Below are positions 8,801 to 19,620 of a stretch of 64,000 bases of DNA, piece by piece; position 1 is the first letter of the stretch, and each line of letters starts with the position of its first letter. Made by a program: the position numbers and the translations under genes. Origin of the DNA: Prorocentrum cordatum (taxonomy: Eukaryota; Sar; Dinophyceae; Prorocentrales; Prorocentraceae); NCBI GenBank assembly GCA_963575745.1, contig CAUYUJ010014204.1:276585-340584 (forward strand), written 5' to 3'. Under the pieces are notes generated by a model. The model had not been told where the DNA came from. It saw only the letters and a list, made by a program, of their open reading frames with translations, and searched no databases.

Positions 8801-10850
8801 GGAGCGCAAGCTCCCCTTCCAGCTCGTCCAACCACCCCGCACGATCAGCCGAACCGCCCACTGTCTTGTCCCAGGCACCGTGCTGGTCACGGTCCCAGGC
8901 GCCTATCTCTGGCTTCCTGATGCGGCATAGCAGCACGTAACTGAAATTGAGCAAGGCGATGGGCCTCAGGCCTCCATCCTCCTTGTCCAGCAAGGCGATG
9001 AGGTTGAACAACTCTTGAAAGGGCACTGTGGCCTCTCGCTCGATGGCCGTCAGGAGGGCCGCGAGCGCAGCGATGGAAGCAGGCGGCGCATCCTTGACCA
9101 GGCGAGGCGGCATCATGTCGATCCCCCTCCCCCGACGATCAGGAACAGTCTTTAACGCCCCCCTCACCTGGTCAGGAGAAACAGGCTCGAAGCAGGCTGA
9201 CGAGAGAGCAGCACGGCGGATCCTCGCGAGGGCCTCCAACGCCTCGGGCCGCGAATGCTTGCACCAGATTGCGTGCCACGCGGCGGCTTCCGCCTCCAGC
9301 ACGGCCGCGGGCGAGGAGGCAGGCTCTCCGTCCCAGACAGGCTCAGCTCGGCAGATAGCGGGAGGATCGCGGAGGAGCCTATGGGCTTTGCTAGCAGAAC
9401 CCGCCAAAGCGTCGGACAGCCAGGAGCGCCAGCGCGCACGGGCCGCCGCAGCCGCGCGCTGGGCAGCCTGGACTCCCTGCTCCTTAGCCTCCTCCGCGAT
9501 CTGCTGTAGGCTGTCGAGCGACAGCGATCTGAGCTGGCGGAGCCAAGAGATCCAACGCTCAAGGATCGCTCTCTCCACTTCGTCGTTCGGATCGAAAGGC
9601 GGGGGCAACTGCAGGGCCTCAAGCCCACGCATTGTGCTCCAGAACTGCTCACCACAGCGGGCGCGAGGAGTGGGCGGCTCGGATGGGTCCGCCTCGGGAT
9701 CAGCCAGACGCAGTAGCAAAGTGGCCTGCACAGCGAGGGCCTGCCAAAAACGGGCATGGCGGTCAGCGAGGGGAGGGCCGTCGCTGGCACGAGGCACGAT
9801 GGGAGCGTACTTGAGGCGAGGCTGCTGGCACCGTCCTACGTACAGAGGCCACTGCGAGCGAGGAATTCCTTTTTTGGCACAATGCACAAACTCCAGAGCT
9901 AGGGCCCACTCCCCGAGCTGGCTTCCGAGCAAAAGGGCAGTCTGCGGCACATCGTGATCGGCAATGGCGAGGCTAGCCGCCTCGAAGTTAGAGGTAAAAC
10001 GGGCAGAGGAGCGCTGGCGAAAGGCTCGGGCCTCAGAAAGGGCGACGTCCCAGTCCAGGTCGTAGCTGTCATTGGAGGCGACAAAGATGTCTAACGCCTT
10101 CGGCATGACCACGCACCAGCCCATGAGCGACCTCGGGTTGGCCAGGATGTTATAGGAGAGCGCGAGGTGGGTGCCCCACGGGGCCGAGACGTCGACCCCT
10201 GCAAACTGCACAGCCGACGCGAAGGAGGACGAGACCAAGGCGTAGTCGATGGCGCGCCCCGCGCCCCTGCCGCCAGTACACGTGACCTGCAAACCCGACT
10301 GCACCTCGACCAGGCCCAGCGCCGCCATGAAACCAGTCGTCGCCAACTCGCTGGACACGGACTGCCAGTCCCCAACGATGAAGAGAGGGCCCGCCAACTG
10401 GCCGAGCCGAGCACCCACTTGTGAAAGCAACTTGAGGTTGCGGCCGCCCAACTCCTCGCCCGTGACCATGTAGATCGGAACGATGGTGAGCGTGACGCGG
10501 CGCAGCCTGAGGGTGGCCACGCACCAGCGCGAACATGAGCTTGATGTCCAGCCTCCGTTCGCCTCGAGGCACAGCGAGGCGAGCCCAAGTCGGGCACGGG
10601 CGAAAATCACCACCCCCGCCGACGTGGAAGAGGCTTCCGTGGCGTCGGCCTCTCCGCCAACCGCCTTCCAACCCAGCCGCCTCGCGGCGGCGCACATCTT
10701 GGTGTACTTAACACCCAGCACCCTGGTCTCAACCAAGACCACCACGTCTGCAGGCGTCTCCGCCAGCCAGCGCTCCGCCTGGGGCCCCCAGCACGAGATG
10801 TTCCCGTACACGAGCCTCAGGGAGCGGCCCTCGGCGTCGGAGACCGAGCT
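5895..10850 (-). CDS. LINE ORF2: endonuclease, reverse transcriptase, RNase H
   Basis: One open frame of about 1650 codons. Numbered on the full frame from 11255, an endonuclease/exonuclease/phosphatase domain spans about 145-370 (LVYGNISCWG, VVLVETR, FIVGDWQSV, IDYALVS, WGTHLALS). The RT spans about 690-1000, with motif A LDLRKFYD (829-836), motif B GILPGGGILAG (879-889) and motif C WIDD (920-923) in place of the usual YxDD. A Cys/His motif follows (C1264, C1267, H1276, C1281). An RNase H domain has ATDGA (D1363), E1412, D1434 and D1507. A further Cys-pair finger lies near 1573. The enzyme nicks target DNA and copies its own RNA. The frame also runs back through ORF1, but only sequence from about 10850 downward looks coding. 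No ATG lies near that point, so expression probably depends on ORF1. Confidence 0.85.
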   Translation of the reverse strand, partial: SSVSDAEGRSLRLVYGNISCWGPQAERWLAETPADVVVLVETRVLGVKYTKMCAAARRLGWKAVGGEADATEASSTSAGVVIFARARLGLASLCLEANGGWTSSSCSRWCVATLRLRRVTLTIVPIYMVTGEELGGRNLKLLSQVGARLGQLAGPLFIVGDWQSVSSELATTGFMAALGLVEVQSGLQVTCTGGRGAGRAIDYALVSSSFASAVQFAGVDVSAPWGTHLALSYNILANPRSLMGWCVVMPKALDIFVASNDSYDLDWDVALSEARAFRQRSSARFTSNFEAASLAIADHDVPQTALLLGSQLGEWALALEFVHCAKKGIPRSQWPLYVGRCQQPRLKYAPIVPRASDGPPLADRHARFWQALAVQATLLLRLADPEADPSEPPTPRARCGEQFWSTMRGLEALQLPPPFDPNDEVERAILERWISWLRQLRSLSLDSLQQIAEEAKEQGVQAAQRAAAAARARWRSWLSDALAGSASKAHRLLRDPPAICRAEPVWDGEPASSPAAVLEAEAAAWHAIWCKHSRPEALEALARIRRAALSSACFEPVSPDQVRGALKTVPDRRGRGIDMMPPRLVKDAPPASIAALAALLTAIEREATVPFQELFNLIALLDKEDGGLRPIALLNFSYVLLCRIRKPEIGAWDRDQHGAWDKTVGGSADRAGWLDELEGELALLGGFEVAGGLLDLRKFYDLVSLPDLAAAAQDLGYPLRLLALALDVYLGPRLLTLQRQVHTGILPGGGILAGCGQAVSQARAYLHAPLKAAHSLVPGMRLREWIDDLAFRLFGTEHSLSLAFPVVLRALFTGLRRLRCEFSLVKCGLMASSAAIRALLPAWASAAEVGAGGLRTVRVARDLGHDTSFGASRTVKVRKKRFMKGRRAALKISGLVRSTPRASRLFVSNALPKSVWAPEVHGLAPTMLKQLRGQARLASKCPQRGTCATVAIRISFGARRDPPIWYLRHIVGAFYFRVLGEDGLAAKVQRGWDASLERVARGWNFVRGPLSAFQASVISAGWQCPSLSKLVEPDGQEWELFATSAAPVTSLLAALEQTAENAVWRQAAKHLDGGGAEEGVWWQHVPALAERLEKDSQHSLASLVRLVACGGYWTEERRFQAGYRTDDLCQRCHRSRESSRHRFWECMCNFMERDWALSVGVPPPPEAVVSSNHLRSQALEEIDLSPVFWCRGLVPLAWLNLPPPPDERGHRRLRCGVGALPGGIYATDGAGGAWSSQPLLRRVAWSFARLDDGHGLDWDSGCTGLVDGPVQTVPRAELLAIVECVRAVHPAADFKLYSDHVNHVNAIARGRRHCYKLEHADLWHDLFSLLDAREGRFSLLHVPSHLAEDPAKFARLGHSVLPEAIFLNAVADGLAEERSEEAQLDPDVARRALDLVEQAEAILLRNATLCAAAASAPKCPGREVTKPKVSRAQRREELLSGFAARSQHAFAPTAYGWCCKSCGRAVRRSQSRALHLLRSSCSALRPPPSPPPSRVELQLRGHLREGDGAVEDGGGDGEEPLEPAVEPEADAAPALRVCVKLPRSYAGLPPIDEQLFRSLGMPDPPSRLPPGTGIAGHVPHASHLLWRKGAITFCSICGRYADSRPSRLLEECEAARHGPLALTKAQLTALLRLRKGLPPRPGVREWPSAGV

Positions 10851-11346
10851 ACCCCCGCGGGGGGGCCGCTGCCGCCGCCTCCTGCCTGGCAGCTGCGCGG
10901 GCCGCACTGGCGGCGCGGACGGCCTCCCTACGCCGCTCGGCCTCCAGCTCTGCGGCCTCAGCAGGCGTGGGCGAGGCGTCAGGCGCCGCTGGGCCAGGAG
11001 GCTCCTGGCTGGCCGCCGCCGCCGCGCCTGCAGGGGGGCTGGCCGCCAGTGCGGGAGGGGCCGTCGGCTGCTGGACTGCAACGCCCTGGCCGTCCTCCGC
11101 CTTGCGCTTCTTCTGAATCTGCTTAACGTAGGAGACGTACTCGGACTGGAGCTTCTTGGCCTGCTCGGCGACACCCGAGAAGGCCGTGCGGAGGAGATCC
11201 GTGGCGGCGATGCGCTGCTGCTCGGCGAACTTGCTGAACTTCGCTCGGTCCTCATCCGAGAAGGCGGGGCCCGTGACGTCGATGGATTCGCCGAAGTCCA
11301 GCCGCACCGAGTCTGGGTCCTCCAACAGCGCGCCGATGTGCAGCAC
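10849..11346 (-). CDS. LINE ORF1-like protein
   Basis: 165 codons ending at TAG 10851-10849; the annotated start is a GTG and the frame is open further upstream as polyproline encoded by the microsatellite. The sequence has protein-like character: DPDSVRLDFGES, a helical stretch around AKFSKFAEQQRIAATDLL, a basic QIQKKRKAE, then a Pro/Ala-rich linker and an Arg/Ala-rich helix. It overlaps the ORF2 frame and sits one base out of phase with it. At the junction (10849-10871) are runs of seven C and five G, so either a +1 frameshift or a one-base homopolymer error would join the two. LINE ORF1 products usually bind RNA, but no such motif is seen. Confidence 0.65.
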   Translation of the reverse strand: MLHIGALLEDPDSVRLDFGESIDVTGPAFSDEDRAKFSKFAEQQRIAATDLLRTAFSGVAEQAKKLQSEYVSYVKQIQKKRKAEDGQGVAVQQPTAPPALAASPPAGAAAAASQEPPGPAAPDASPTPAEAAELEAERRREAVRAASAARAAARQEAAAAAPPRG

Positions 11347-11358
11347 CGAGCCAGACGA

Positions 11359-11400
11359 TGGAGGAGGAGGAGGAGGAGGAGGAGGAGGAGGAGGAGGAGG
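11359..11400 (+). repeat. (GGA)n microsatellite, right flank of the LINE
   Basis: Same repeat and same strand as 5598-5786; it runs into the gap. Confidence 0.9.
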
Positions 11401-11500
11401 NNNNNNNNNNNNNNNNNNNNNNNNNNNNNNNNNNNNNNNNNNNNNNNNNNNNNNNNNNNNNNNNNNNNNNNNNNNNNNNNNNNNNNNNNNNNNNNNNNNN
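11401..11500. other. Assembly gap (100 N)
   Basis: Exactly 100 N between a GGA array and a CAT/CAG array. The true distance is unknown. Confidence 0.99.
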
Positions 11501-11648
11501 CAGCATCAGCATCAGCATCAGCAGCATCATCGTTATCAGTATAAGCATCATTAGCATAATCAGCATCAGCATCATAATCACCATCATCACCACCATCAAC
11601 ATCATCAGCATCATCAGCATCAGCATCATCATCAGCATCATCATCATG

Positions 11649-11702
<54 letters not shown>

Positions 11703-11915
11703 GTCATCATCCTCCGCATCCTCCTCATCATCCTCATACGCATCCTCATCATCGTCCTCCTCCGCATCCGCATCCTCAGCATCAGCATCAGCATCATCAT
11801 CATCATTATCAGCGGCATCATCATCAGCATCATTATCACCATAATCGTCATCAGCATCATATCGTCATCAGCATCAGCATCATAATCCGCATCTTCATCA
11901 GCAGCAACAGCATTG

Positions 11916-11975
<60 letters not shown>

Positions 11976-12225
11976 GAATCAGCATCACAATCATCAACAT
12001 AATCAGCATCATCGGCATCAGCATCATCATCATAATCAGCATCATCGTGCGCATCATCATCAACAGCATCATCAGCATCAGCATCATCATAATCAGCATC
12101 AGCATCGCCATTACCAACATAATCAGCAGCATCAGCAGCAGCATCATCAGCAGCATCAGCATCAGCATCGCCATCAGCACCATCAGCATCATCATCCTCA
12201 TCATCAGAATGCCCATCAGCATCAC

Positions 12226-12264
<39 letters not shown>

Positions 12265-12478
12265 ATTCACATCATCATAATCATCATCATAAACACCATC
12301 ATCATCATCATCATCATCAGCATCATCATCATCATTATCATCGTCATCATCATCATCATTATCATCAGCATCATCATTATCATCATCATCAGCAGCATCA
12401 TCATCAACATCATCATCATCATCATCATCAGCATCATCATCATCAGCATCATCATCATCATCATCAGTATCAGCAGTA
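11501..12478 (+). repeat. (CAT/CAG)n array, about 1 kb
   Basis: Interspersed CAT and CAG triplets with pure CAT runs (for example 11650-11700 and 12230-12264). All frames across it are repeat translations. Confidence 0.95.
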
Positions 12479-12492
12479 TCAGCATCAGTCTC

Positions 12493-13032
12493 CAAGTAGG
12501 CTTGCCCTACAGGAGTCCTAGCTCAAATCCTACTAATTGGTCTGTTGCCCCCCCCCGAATTCCAACCCCCCCCCCCCCCCCAGTTCCTATGGCTATGCCT
12601 GTGCCTATGCCTATGCCTATGCACAGACATTCCCCCTAACTCCTATGCCTACGCCTATGCTTATGCCTGCGTGCTTGCTTGCTTGCTTGCTTGCGTGCGT
12701 GTTAGCTTGCGTGCGCGCGTGCACGCTTGCTTGCTTGCTTGATTGTTTGCATGCTTGCGCGCTTGCGCGCTAGCTTGCACGCTTGCTGCCTTGCTGAGTT
12801 GCGGAGTCCAAGCATGCTTGAGACATCGGATTCCGTGGTTTGGGTCGCCTAATCGATCTGAGCCACCGCTGGCTGATAGCATCATCATCATCATCATCAC
12901 CAGCATCATCAGCATCATCATCATCATAAACATCAACCTCAACATCATCACCATCATCAGCATCATCAGCATCGTCATCATCAGCACCAGCAGCATCGCC
13001 ACCAGCATCAACATCATCATCATCAGCATCAG

Positions 13033-13072
<40 letters not shown>

Positions 13073-13545
13073 GTAATCATCATGTTCAGCATCATCACGG
13101 TCATCATATTCATCCTCGTCCTCCTCCTCATCATCATCATCAGCATCATCATCATCATCGCCAGCATCATCAGTATCACCATCATCATCATCACATCAGC
13201 CAGCGTTGACTCCAAATATATTAGACGACTCAAATCAACGAGTCAGAGAAATCAAGCACGCTTGGAACCCGCACCTCAGCAAGCAAGAAAGCGTGCAAGC
13301 AAGCGCGCAAGCAAGCAAGCAAGCGTGCAAGCGCGCAAGCAAGCAAGCAAGCAAGCAAGCAAACTAGCAAGCAAGCAAGCAGGCATAGGCATAGGCGTAG
13401 GCATAGGAGTTAGGGGGGAGGCATCGGCATAGGCATAAGCATAGCCATAGGAATGGGGGGGGAGCATAGGGATTATGGGGGCGGGGGCTACGGACCAATT
13501 AGTAGGGTTTGAGTTCGAACTCCTATAGGACAAGCCTAAATAGAG
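12493..13545. repeat. Very large inverted repeat with CAT core
   Basis: Left arm about 12493-12879 and right arm about 13195-13545 are imperfect inverse copies. In order they share CTACTAATTGGTC, poly(C), a CTATGC-type hexamer array, AACTCCTATGCCTACGCC, a CTTG array, TCCAAGC-TGCTTGA and CGCTGGCTGAT. The spacer of about 315 bp is a (CAT)n array. Foldback transposon or local inverted duplication are both possible. Confidence 0.8.
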
Positions 13546-13547
13546 AA

Positions 13548-14440
13548 CAATCAGCATCGTCATCATCGTCATCAGCAGCAGCATCATCAGCATCCTCAAC
13601 ATCAGCAGCAGTAGTAGCAGCATCATCACCAGCATCAGCATCACCATCATCGTCAGCATCACCATCATCATCATCATCAGCATCATCATCAGCATCATCA
13701 ACAGCATCGCCATCATCATCATCATCAGCATCATCATCGTCATCATCATAATCATCAGCATCATCAGCAGCATCATGCGAACCAGCATCAGTATCATCCT
13801 CACCATCATCATCAGCAGCAGCAGATGCGAGCGTCATCATCATCAGCATCATCATCATCAGCATCAGCATCATCATCAGCAGTATCATCAGCAGCACCCT
13901 CATCATCATCATCATCATCATCATCATCACCATCTTCAACAACAGCATCAACCTCATCATCAGCATGATCATCAGCATCATCATAAGTAGCATCAGCATC
14001 ATCAGCATCATCATAATCTTCAGCATAACCATCATCCGCAGCAGCATCACTATCATCATCGTCATCACCATAATCATCATCAGCAGCAGCAGCTTCATCA
14101 TCAACATCATCATCAGCAGCATCATCATCAGTATGATGATCATCATCATCATCATCATCATAACCATCATCATTATCGTCAGCAGCAGCATCAGCATTGT
14201 CATCATCATCAGCATTAGCATCAGCAGCATCGTCATCGTGGTCGTCGTCATCATCATCAACAGCAAACTCAGCATCGCAATCATCATCATCATCATCATC
14301 ATCAGCATCCGCATCAGCGACATCATCGCCAGCATCATCATCATTATCATCATTATCATCAGCAGCAGCCTGAGCAGCAGCATCGTCATCACCATCATCA
14401 TCATCAACAGCAGCATCATCATTATCAACCTCATTCTAAT
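13548..14440 (+). repeat. (CAT/CAG)n array
   Basis: About 890 bp of CAT with many CAG, as at 11501-12478. The sequence from 14441 to 14760 continues as CTC and CAT blocks. Confidence 0.95.
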
Positions 14441-14974
14441 CCTCATCCTCATCGTCCTCCTCATATTCCTCCTCCTCCGTCTCCTCTTCCTTCTGCTCCT
14501 CCTCCTCCTCTTTCTCCTCTTCCATCCTTCGCCATCCTGATCCTACTCCCCCGCCTCCTCCTCCTCCTGCACTACTCCACCTCCTCCTCCCCATTATCAT
14601 CATCATCATCATCACCATGACCATCATCATCATCAGCATCATCAGCATCATCATCAGCATCGTGATCGTCAGCATCGTCATCTTCGTCATCATGTTTATC
14701 ATCATCATTAGCGTCCTCATCCTCTCATCCTCATCATCATCCGCATCCTCCTCATACTCCTCCTGGCCCGTGACCTTGTTTGGAGGATCGTGCAACTCAC
14801 CGATCGGTGCATAGTCTGAAGGCGGTAGCTAGCTGCCCACACAGGATGCTAAGCGTCACAAGGCCTCACGACGAGACTTTTGCTGCAGGAGGCTCCGCGA
14901 ACCTTGCCCTCTCTTGCCTCGTCCTCCTCCTCCTCCTCCTCCCCTTTCCCCCCCTCCTCCATTCCTTTCCTTGT

Positions 14975-15460
14975 CAATAACTCCTCCCTGTCGCACCCCG
15001 AGGCCGGCCGAAAGGGCGGGGCGGGCGTTTCGCCTGAGACTGCCTCAACACTCATGACCCTGAAGCTTGGCAAGAGGCAACTGCTTCACAGATGGAGGGC
15101 GCGTCGCTTCCAAACTGCGGCTCTCGTCTTAGTGTCGTATACATTCGTTCTAACAATTTGTCTAACAAATTGCTAGAGCTTCAGTGATTGATGGCGGGTC
15201 GTTTTCGAAATGTGCCTCTCACCTGAGCGCCGCGCACATTCGTTTTAAGACTCTGCAGGAATTCCACTACTTGGGGGCGGGTCGTTTTCAACATGTGGCT
15301 CTTGCCTTAACGCCGCGTTCCTTCGTTCTAGAAATTACAACAAGAGTTTCACTGACATTCCCTCCATGGGAATGACACCTTGTATGGGGCCTATGGAGAG
15401 GGGTCTTGGAGGGAAGGTGTATACTGATGAGTCTTAGGTTTACACTGGTCCTCCTCCTCA
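14975..15460 (+). repeat. Composite satellite element (copy 1)
   Basis: Order of parts: CCCTGTCGCACCCCGAGGCC...GGGCGTTTCGCCTGAGAC head; three diverged 65-75 bp units (GGGCGGGTCGTTTTC, TGTGGCTCTCGCCTTAGCGC); then the tail TGGGAATGACACC...TTTACACTGGTC, which runs into CTC repeats. The same order recurs at 16835, 18225 and, inverted, 41122. Confidence 0.8.
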
Positions 15461-16830
15461 TTGCACCCAACCCGGCGTCTGTTCTGTTGTCCTTTCTACG
15501 ACGCCGCAGCTCCCAAGAGACATCCAGACCCGTCCACTTGAAGTACGCCTCGCGCCAAACCCTTCGTCACACGCACACACACACATACACACACTCACAC
15601 ACACACACACACGCACTTTCACACTCACACACACACACACTTTTAGCGGTCGCAGCCTCGCGTGCGCCGACGAAGCCGAACAAGACCTAAACTGGTGCGC
15701 GCGCGGGCCAGCTCAGCAGCGGGGCGGCACATTGCCATCCGGGCGCGGACAGCGAAGAGAAGAGACAGCGCACTGGCAGGCGCCCAAGTGGACGGGCGCC
15801 CCACATGGGGGCGCAGCGCAGACGTGACCGGAACAACACACACACACTTGTCCGTCGGCGGCGAAGCAGCGGTCACTGCGCCAGCGGTCGGGCTTAACGG
15901 GGCTACCGAAGAGCGAATTGCCCAGCGTGCAAGAGGAGAGACTGAGACAGACAGGGCGGCCGCGGAGGCGGAGGGAGGGAGGGGGGCACTCAGAGGCGGA
16001 AGACTTTTATCCTGAGTGCGCTGGCGCGGCCAGCCTCGGCAGCGGGGACTGCGGCACAGGCCGGGCCACGGCGTCGGTGCATCCACGGGCACTGACGAGT
16101 CTCACAACGCGGAACGCACGGACACGCGCAGTTGAGCCGTCCAGGTGTGGGCCGACTAGATACTGCAAGTAAGGGAAAGCACAGCGGAGCCGCCCAGGTG
16201 GGCCGGCAAGGTACTGCAAGTGACGAGAAGCAATCTAGGTTTCAGACCGCCACCAGCAAAAGGCTGTGCCCGCTGGGTGTAATGGCAGGGCTGCACGAAA
16301 CGCATGGGCCAGGAGCACCATCGCCAGAGGGTCGCTGCCAGCCGCGGCTGCAGCATCGGCGCCATGGCAGCGCGCGGAGGGAGGGAGGGAAAAGGCGCAG
16401 AGAATAGGATGGAGGGGGCAGGGAGAAGGAGCGCCCCACCTGCGCGGAGGCCCCAGCAGGCGGGGCGTCGGCGCCAGGCGGCCCAGCGCCAGAGCAGAGG
16501 CTGCCCGGCGGGCGGCCATTGCTTTGGCCATGCGTGCCGCTCGCCACGCCAGGGACCAAAGCGTGGCCAGAGCCAAAGCGGCGGCGGAAGACAAAAATGC
16601 GCCCCAGGGCCGAGGGAGGCAACGCACTGTCTGGGTGGACAGTGCGTGGCGAGACACACACGCACACACACACACACATCCCCCCTCGAAGGCGATCCGG
16701 CTTTTGACTAGCCCATGGCCCGACCCACCGACCGACTTCCTCCGTCCTCCCTCCTCCTCCTCCCTGCTCCTCCCCCTCCTTTTCCTCCTGCTCCGCCTCC
16801 TCCTCATCATCATCATCAATTCCTCTTCCT
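15460..16830. other. No gene recognised; (CA)n arrays
   Basis: Contains (CA)n at about 15569-15639 and 16653-16679. GC-rich open frames exist on both strands with no recognisable domain and no basis for choosing between them. Confidence 0.5.
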
Positions 16831-16834
16831 TATA

Positions 16835-17745
16835 AATAACTTTATAGCGAGCCGAGCGTTTCGCCTGAGACGTCCTCACCACGTATGACTCTGAAGCTTG
16901 GAAACAGTTTCACAGATGGAGGGCGGGTCGTTTTCAAAATGTGGCTCTCGCCTTGGCGCCGCGCACATTCGTTTTGAAAATTTGCCAGAGCTTCACGGAT
17001 CGAGGGTGGTTGCCTTTTCAACATGTGGCTCTCGCCTTGGCGCCGCGCCAAAATTTCGTTTTAAAAAATTGCAAGAGTTTCACGAATTGAAGGCGGGTCG
17101 TTTTCAAAATGTGGCTCTCGCTTTGGCGCCGCGCACATTCGTTTTAAACAATTTCAAGAGCTTCACGGATTGAGTTCCTTTTCAAAGCGTGGCTCTCGCC
17201 GTAGCGACGCACACATTCTTTAGAAAAAAAATTGCAAGAGCTTCACGGGCTGAGGGCGGGTCGGTAAAAAAATGTGGCTCTCGCCTTGGCGCCGCGCCCA
17301 TTCGTTCTGAGAAGTTGCAAGAGCTTCACGGATGGAGGGCGATTCCTTCTCAAGGTGCGGCTCTCGCCTTAGCGCCGCGCACATTCGCCTTACAAAATTG
17401 CAAGAGTTTCACGGATTCCCCTGATCAAGGTACCGGGAATGGTGTTTTGGAAGGATTCAGGACCATGCGGGTGCAACAGTTATGTTGATCCGCGGTGTCA
17501 AAGTCCCAAGAACGGCGCCCTGGCACGATTCCATATCGCCAGGCCGCAGCAGTCAGGTTGATCCGTGGCGTGGAAGTCCCGAAAACAATGTTTTGGCATG
17601 CTTCAAGGTCTTCAAGCGGTTGTCTTTCAACGAGGCAGTTCCCTCAATGGGAACGACTCGTTGTAGGGGCCTATGACGAGGGAGCTTGGAGGGAGGGTTA
17701 ATTCCAACATCGTTGATGACTCTTGGGTTTACACTGGTCTTCCTC
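16835..17745 (+). repeat. Composite satellite element (copy 2)
   Basis: Head GCGTTTCGCCTGAGAC, about seven tandem units of 65-75 bp (TTTCAAAATGTGGCTCTCGC, CGCGCACATTCGTTTT, GCAAGAGTTTCACGGA), then the tail TTGATCCGCGGTGTCAAAG...GGGTTTACACTGGTC, ending at a CTC-rich block. The best preserved array of this unit in the window. Confidence 0.85.
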
Positions 17746-18224
17746 CTTCTCCTCCTCCTCCCCCTTCCCCTCCCTCCCTCCCTGCTCCCTTCTCCCTCCT
17801 CCTCCCTCCCTCCTCGATCCTCGATCCCCCCTCCTCCCTCCCTCCCTCCCTCCCTCCTCCCGCCTCCTTCCTCCCTCTCATTCTCCCTCCTGCTTGCTCC
17901 CTCCCCCTCCTTCGGCCCGGCCGCCTCCTGCGCGCCCCGCCGGTCCTCCCCGTCGCCCGCTGGCCTCCTATTGGCGGCGCCGCGGCCAGCGATCTTGACG
18001 TTGCTGACAAAGATCGGGCCCCTGGCGCCGGAGGCCACGCGGCGATGAGGTGCAACTCCTCCTCCTCCTCCTCCTCCGCCTCCTCCGCCTCCTCCCTCCC
18101 TCCTCCTCCTCCTTCCTCCTCCTCCTCCCTCTCCTCTCCTCTCCTCCTCCTCCTCCTCCTCCTCCTCCTCCTCCTCCTCCTCGTCCTGCTCCTCCTCCTC
18201 CGCCAATCCCTTTCCTCAAAAAAA
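17743..18224 (+). repeat. CT-rich / (CTC)n block
   Basis: Polypyrimidine sequence of CCTC and CTC repeats with a GC-rich unique insert near 17910-18050. Confidence 0.85.
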
Positions 18225-18839
18225 CAACTTCCCCCTGTCGCACCCCGAGGCCAGTCGGAAGGGCGTGCCGGGCGTTTCGCCTGCGACTTCCACATCACTT
18301 ACGACCCTGAAGTTCAAAATTTGGAAATCGTTTCACAAATGGAGGGCGGGCGGTGCTCAAGATGTGGCTCTCGCCGTAGCGCCGCGCACTCTCGTCTGAA
18401 GAATTTGCACAAACAAATCGCGGATCGAGGGCGGGCCGTTTTCAGAATGTAGCTCTCGTTTGAGCTCCGCGCTCATTCGTCTCAAAAACTGCCAAGGTTC
18501 TACGGATTGAGGGCGGCTCATTCGCAAAATGTGGCTCTCGCCTCAGCGCCGCGCACACTCTTCATAAACATGTGCAAGAGTTTCACGGGCTAGCATGGTC
18601 AACGAACCAGAAATGGCGTTTCGGAGCGATTCAGGATTGTCAGGGCGAAACAGTTACGTTGATCCGCGGCGTTAAAAGTCCCAGGAACGGTGTTCTGCCA
18701 CAATTCAGGATCTTCAAACAATTGCCTCCCAACGGGGCACTTCCCTCAATGGAAATGCACCCTTGTAGGGGCCTATGAAGAGGGAGCTTGAAGGCAGGGT
18801 TCATTCCAACATCGTTGATCTATCTTGGGTTTACACTGG

Positions 18840-18842
<3 letters not shown>
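18225..18842 (+). repeat. Composite satellite element (copy 3)
   Basis: CCCTGTCGCACCCCGAGGCC head, three to four units of the 65-75 bp satellite, then TTGATCCGCGGCGTT and the tail ending TTTACACTGGTC before the next CTC array. Confidence 0.85.
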
Positions 18843-19612
<770 letters not shown>

Positions 19613-19620
19613 CAGGGAGT

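Larger units (their letters stand above)
5787..11358 (-). mobile_element. Non-LTR retrotransposon (LINE), near complete
   Basis: In minus-strand order the element has a short ORF1 (from 11346), an endonuclease-RT-RNase H ORF2 (to 5895), an 81-bp 3' UTR and a 27-nt poly(A) tail (5813-5787). Both sides are the same (GGA)n array, so it sits inside a microsatellite. The 5' limit is unclear because ORF1 stays open through the (CCT)n strand into the assembly gap. The reading frames are long and uninterrupted apart from the ORF1/ORF2 junction, which suggests a recent insertion. Confidence 0.9.

Noticed and set aside
10851-11255. N-terminal 135 codons of the 1786-codon minus-strand frame as part of the LINE ORF2
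   Set aside because: Ser/Arg/Pro-rich shadow of ORF1, which reads as normal protein in the neighbouring frame.
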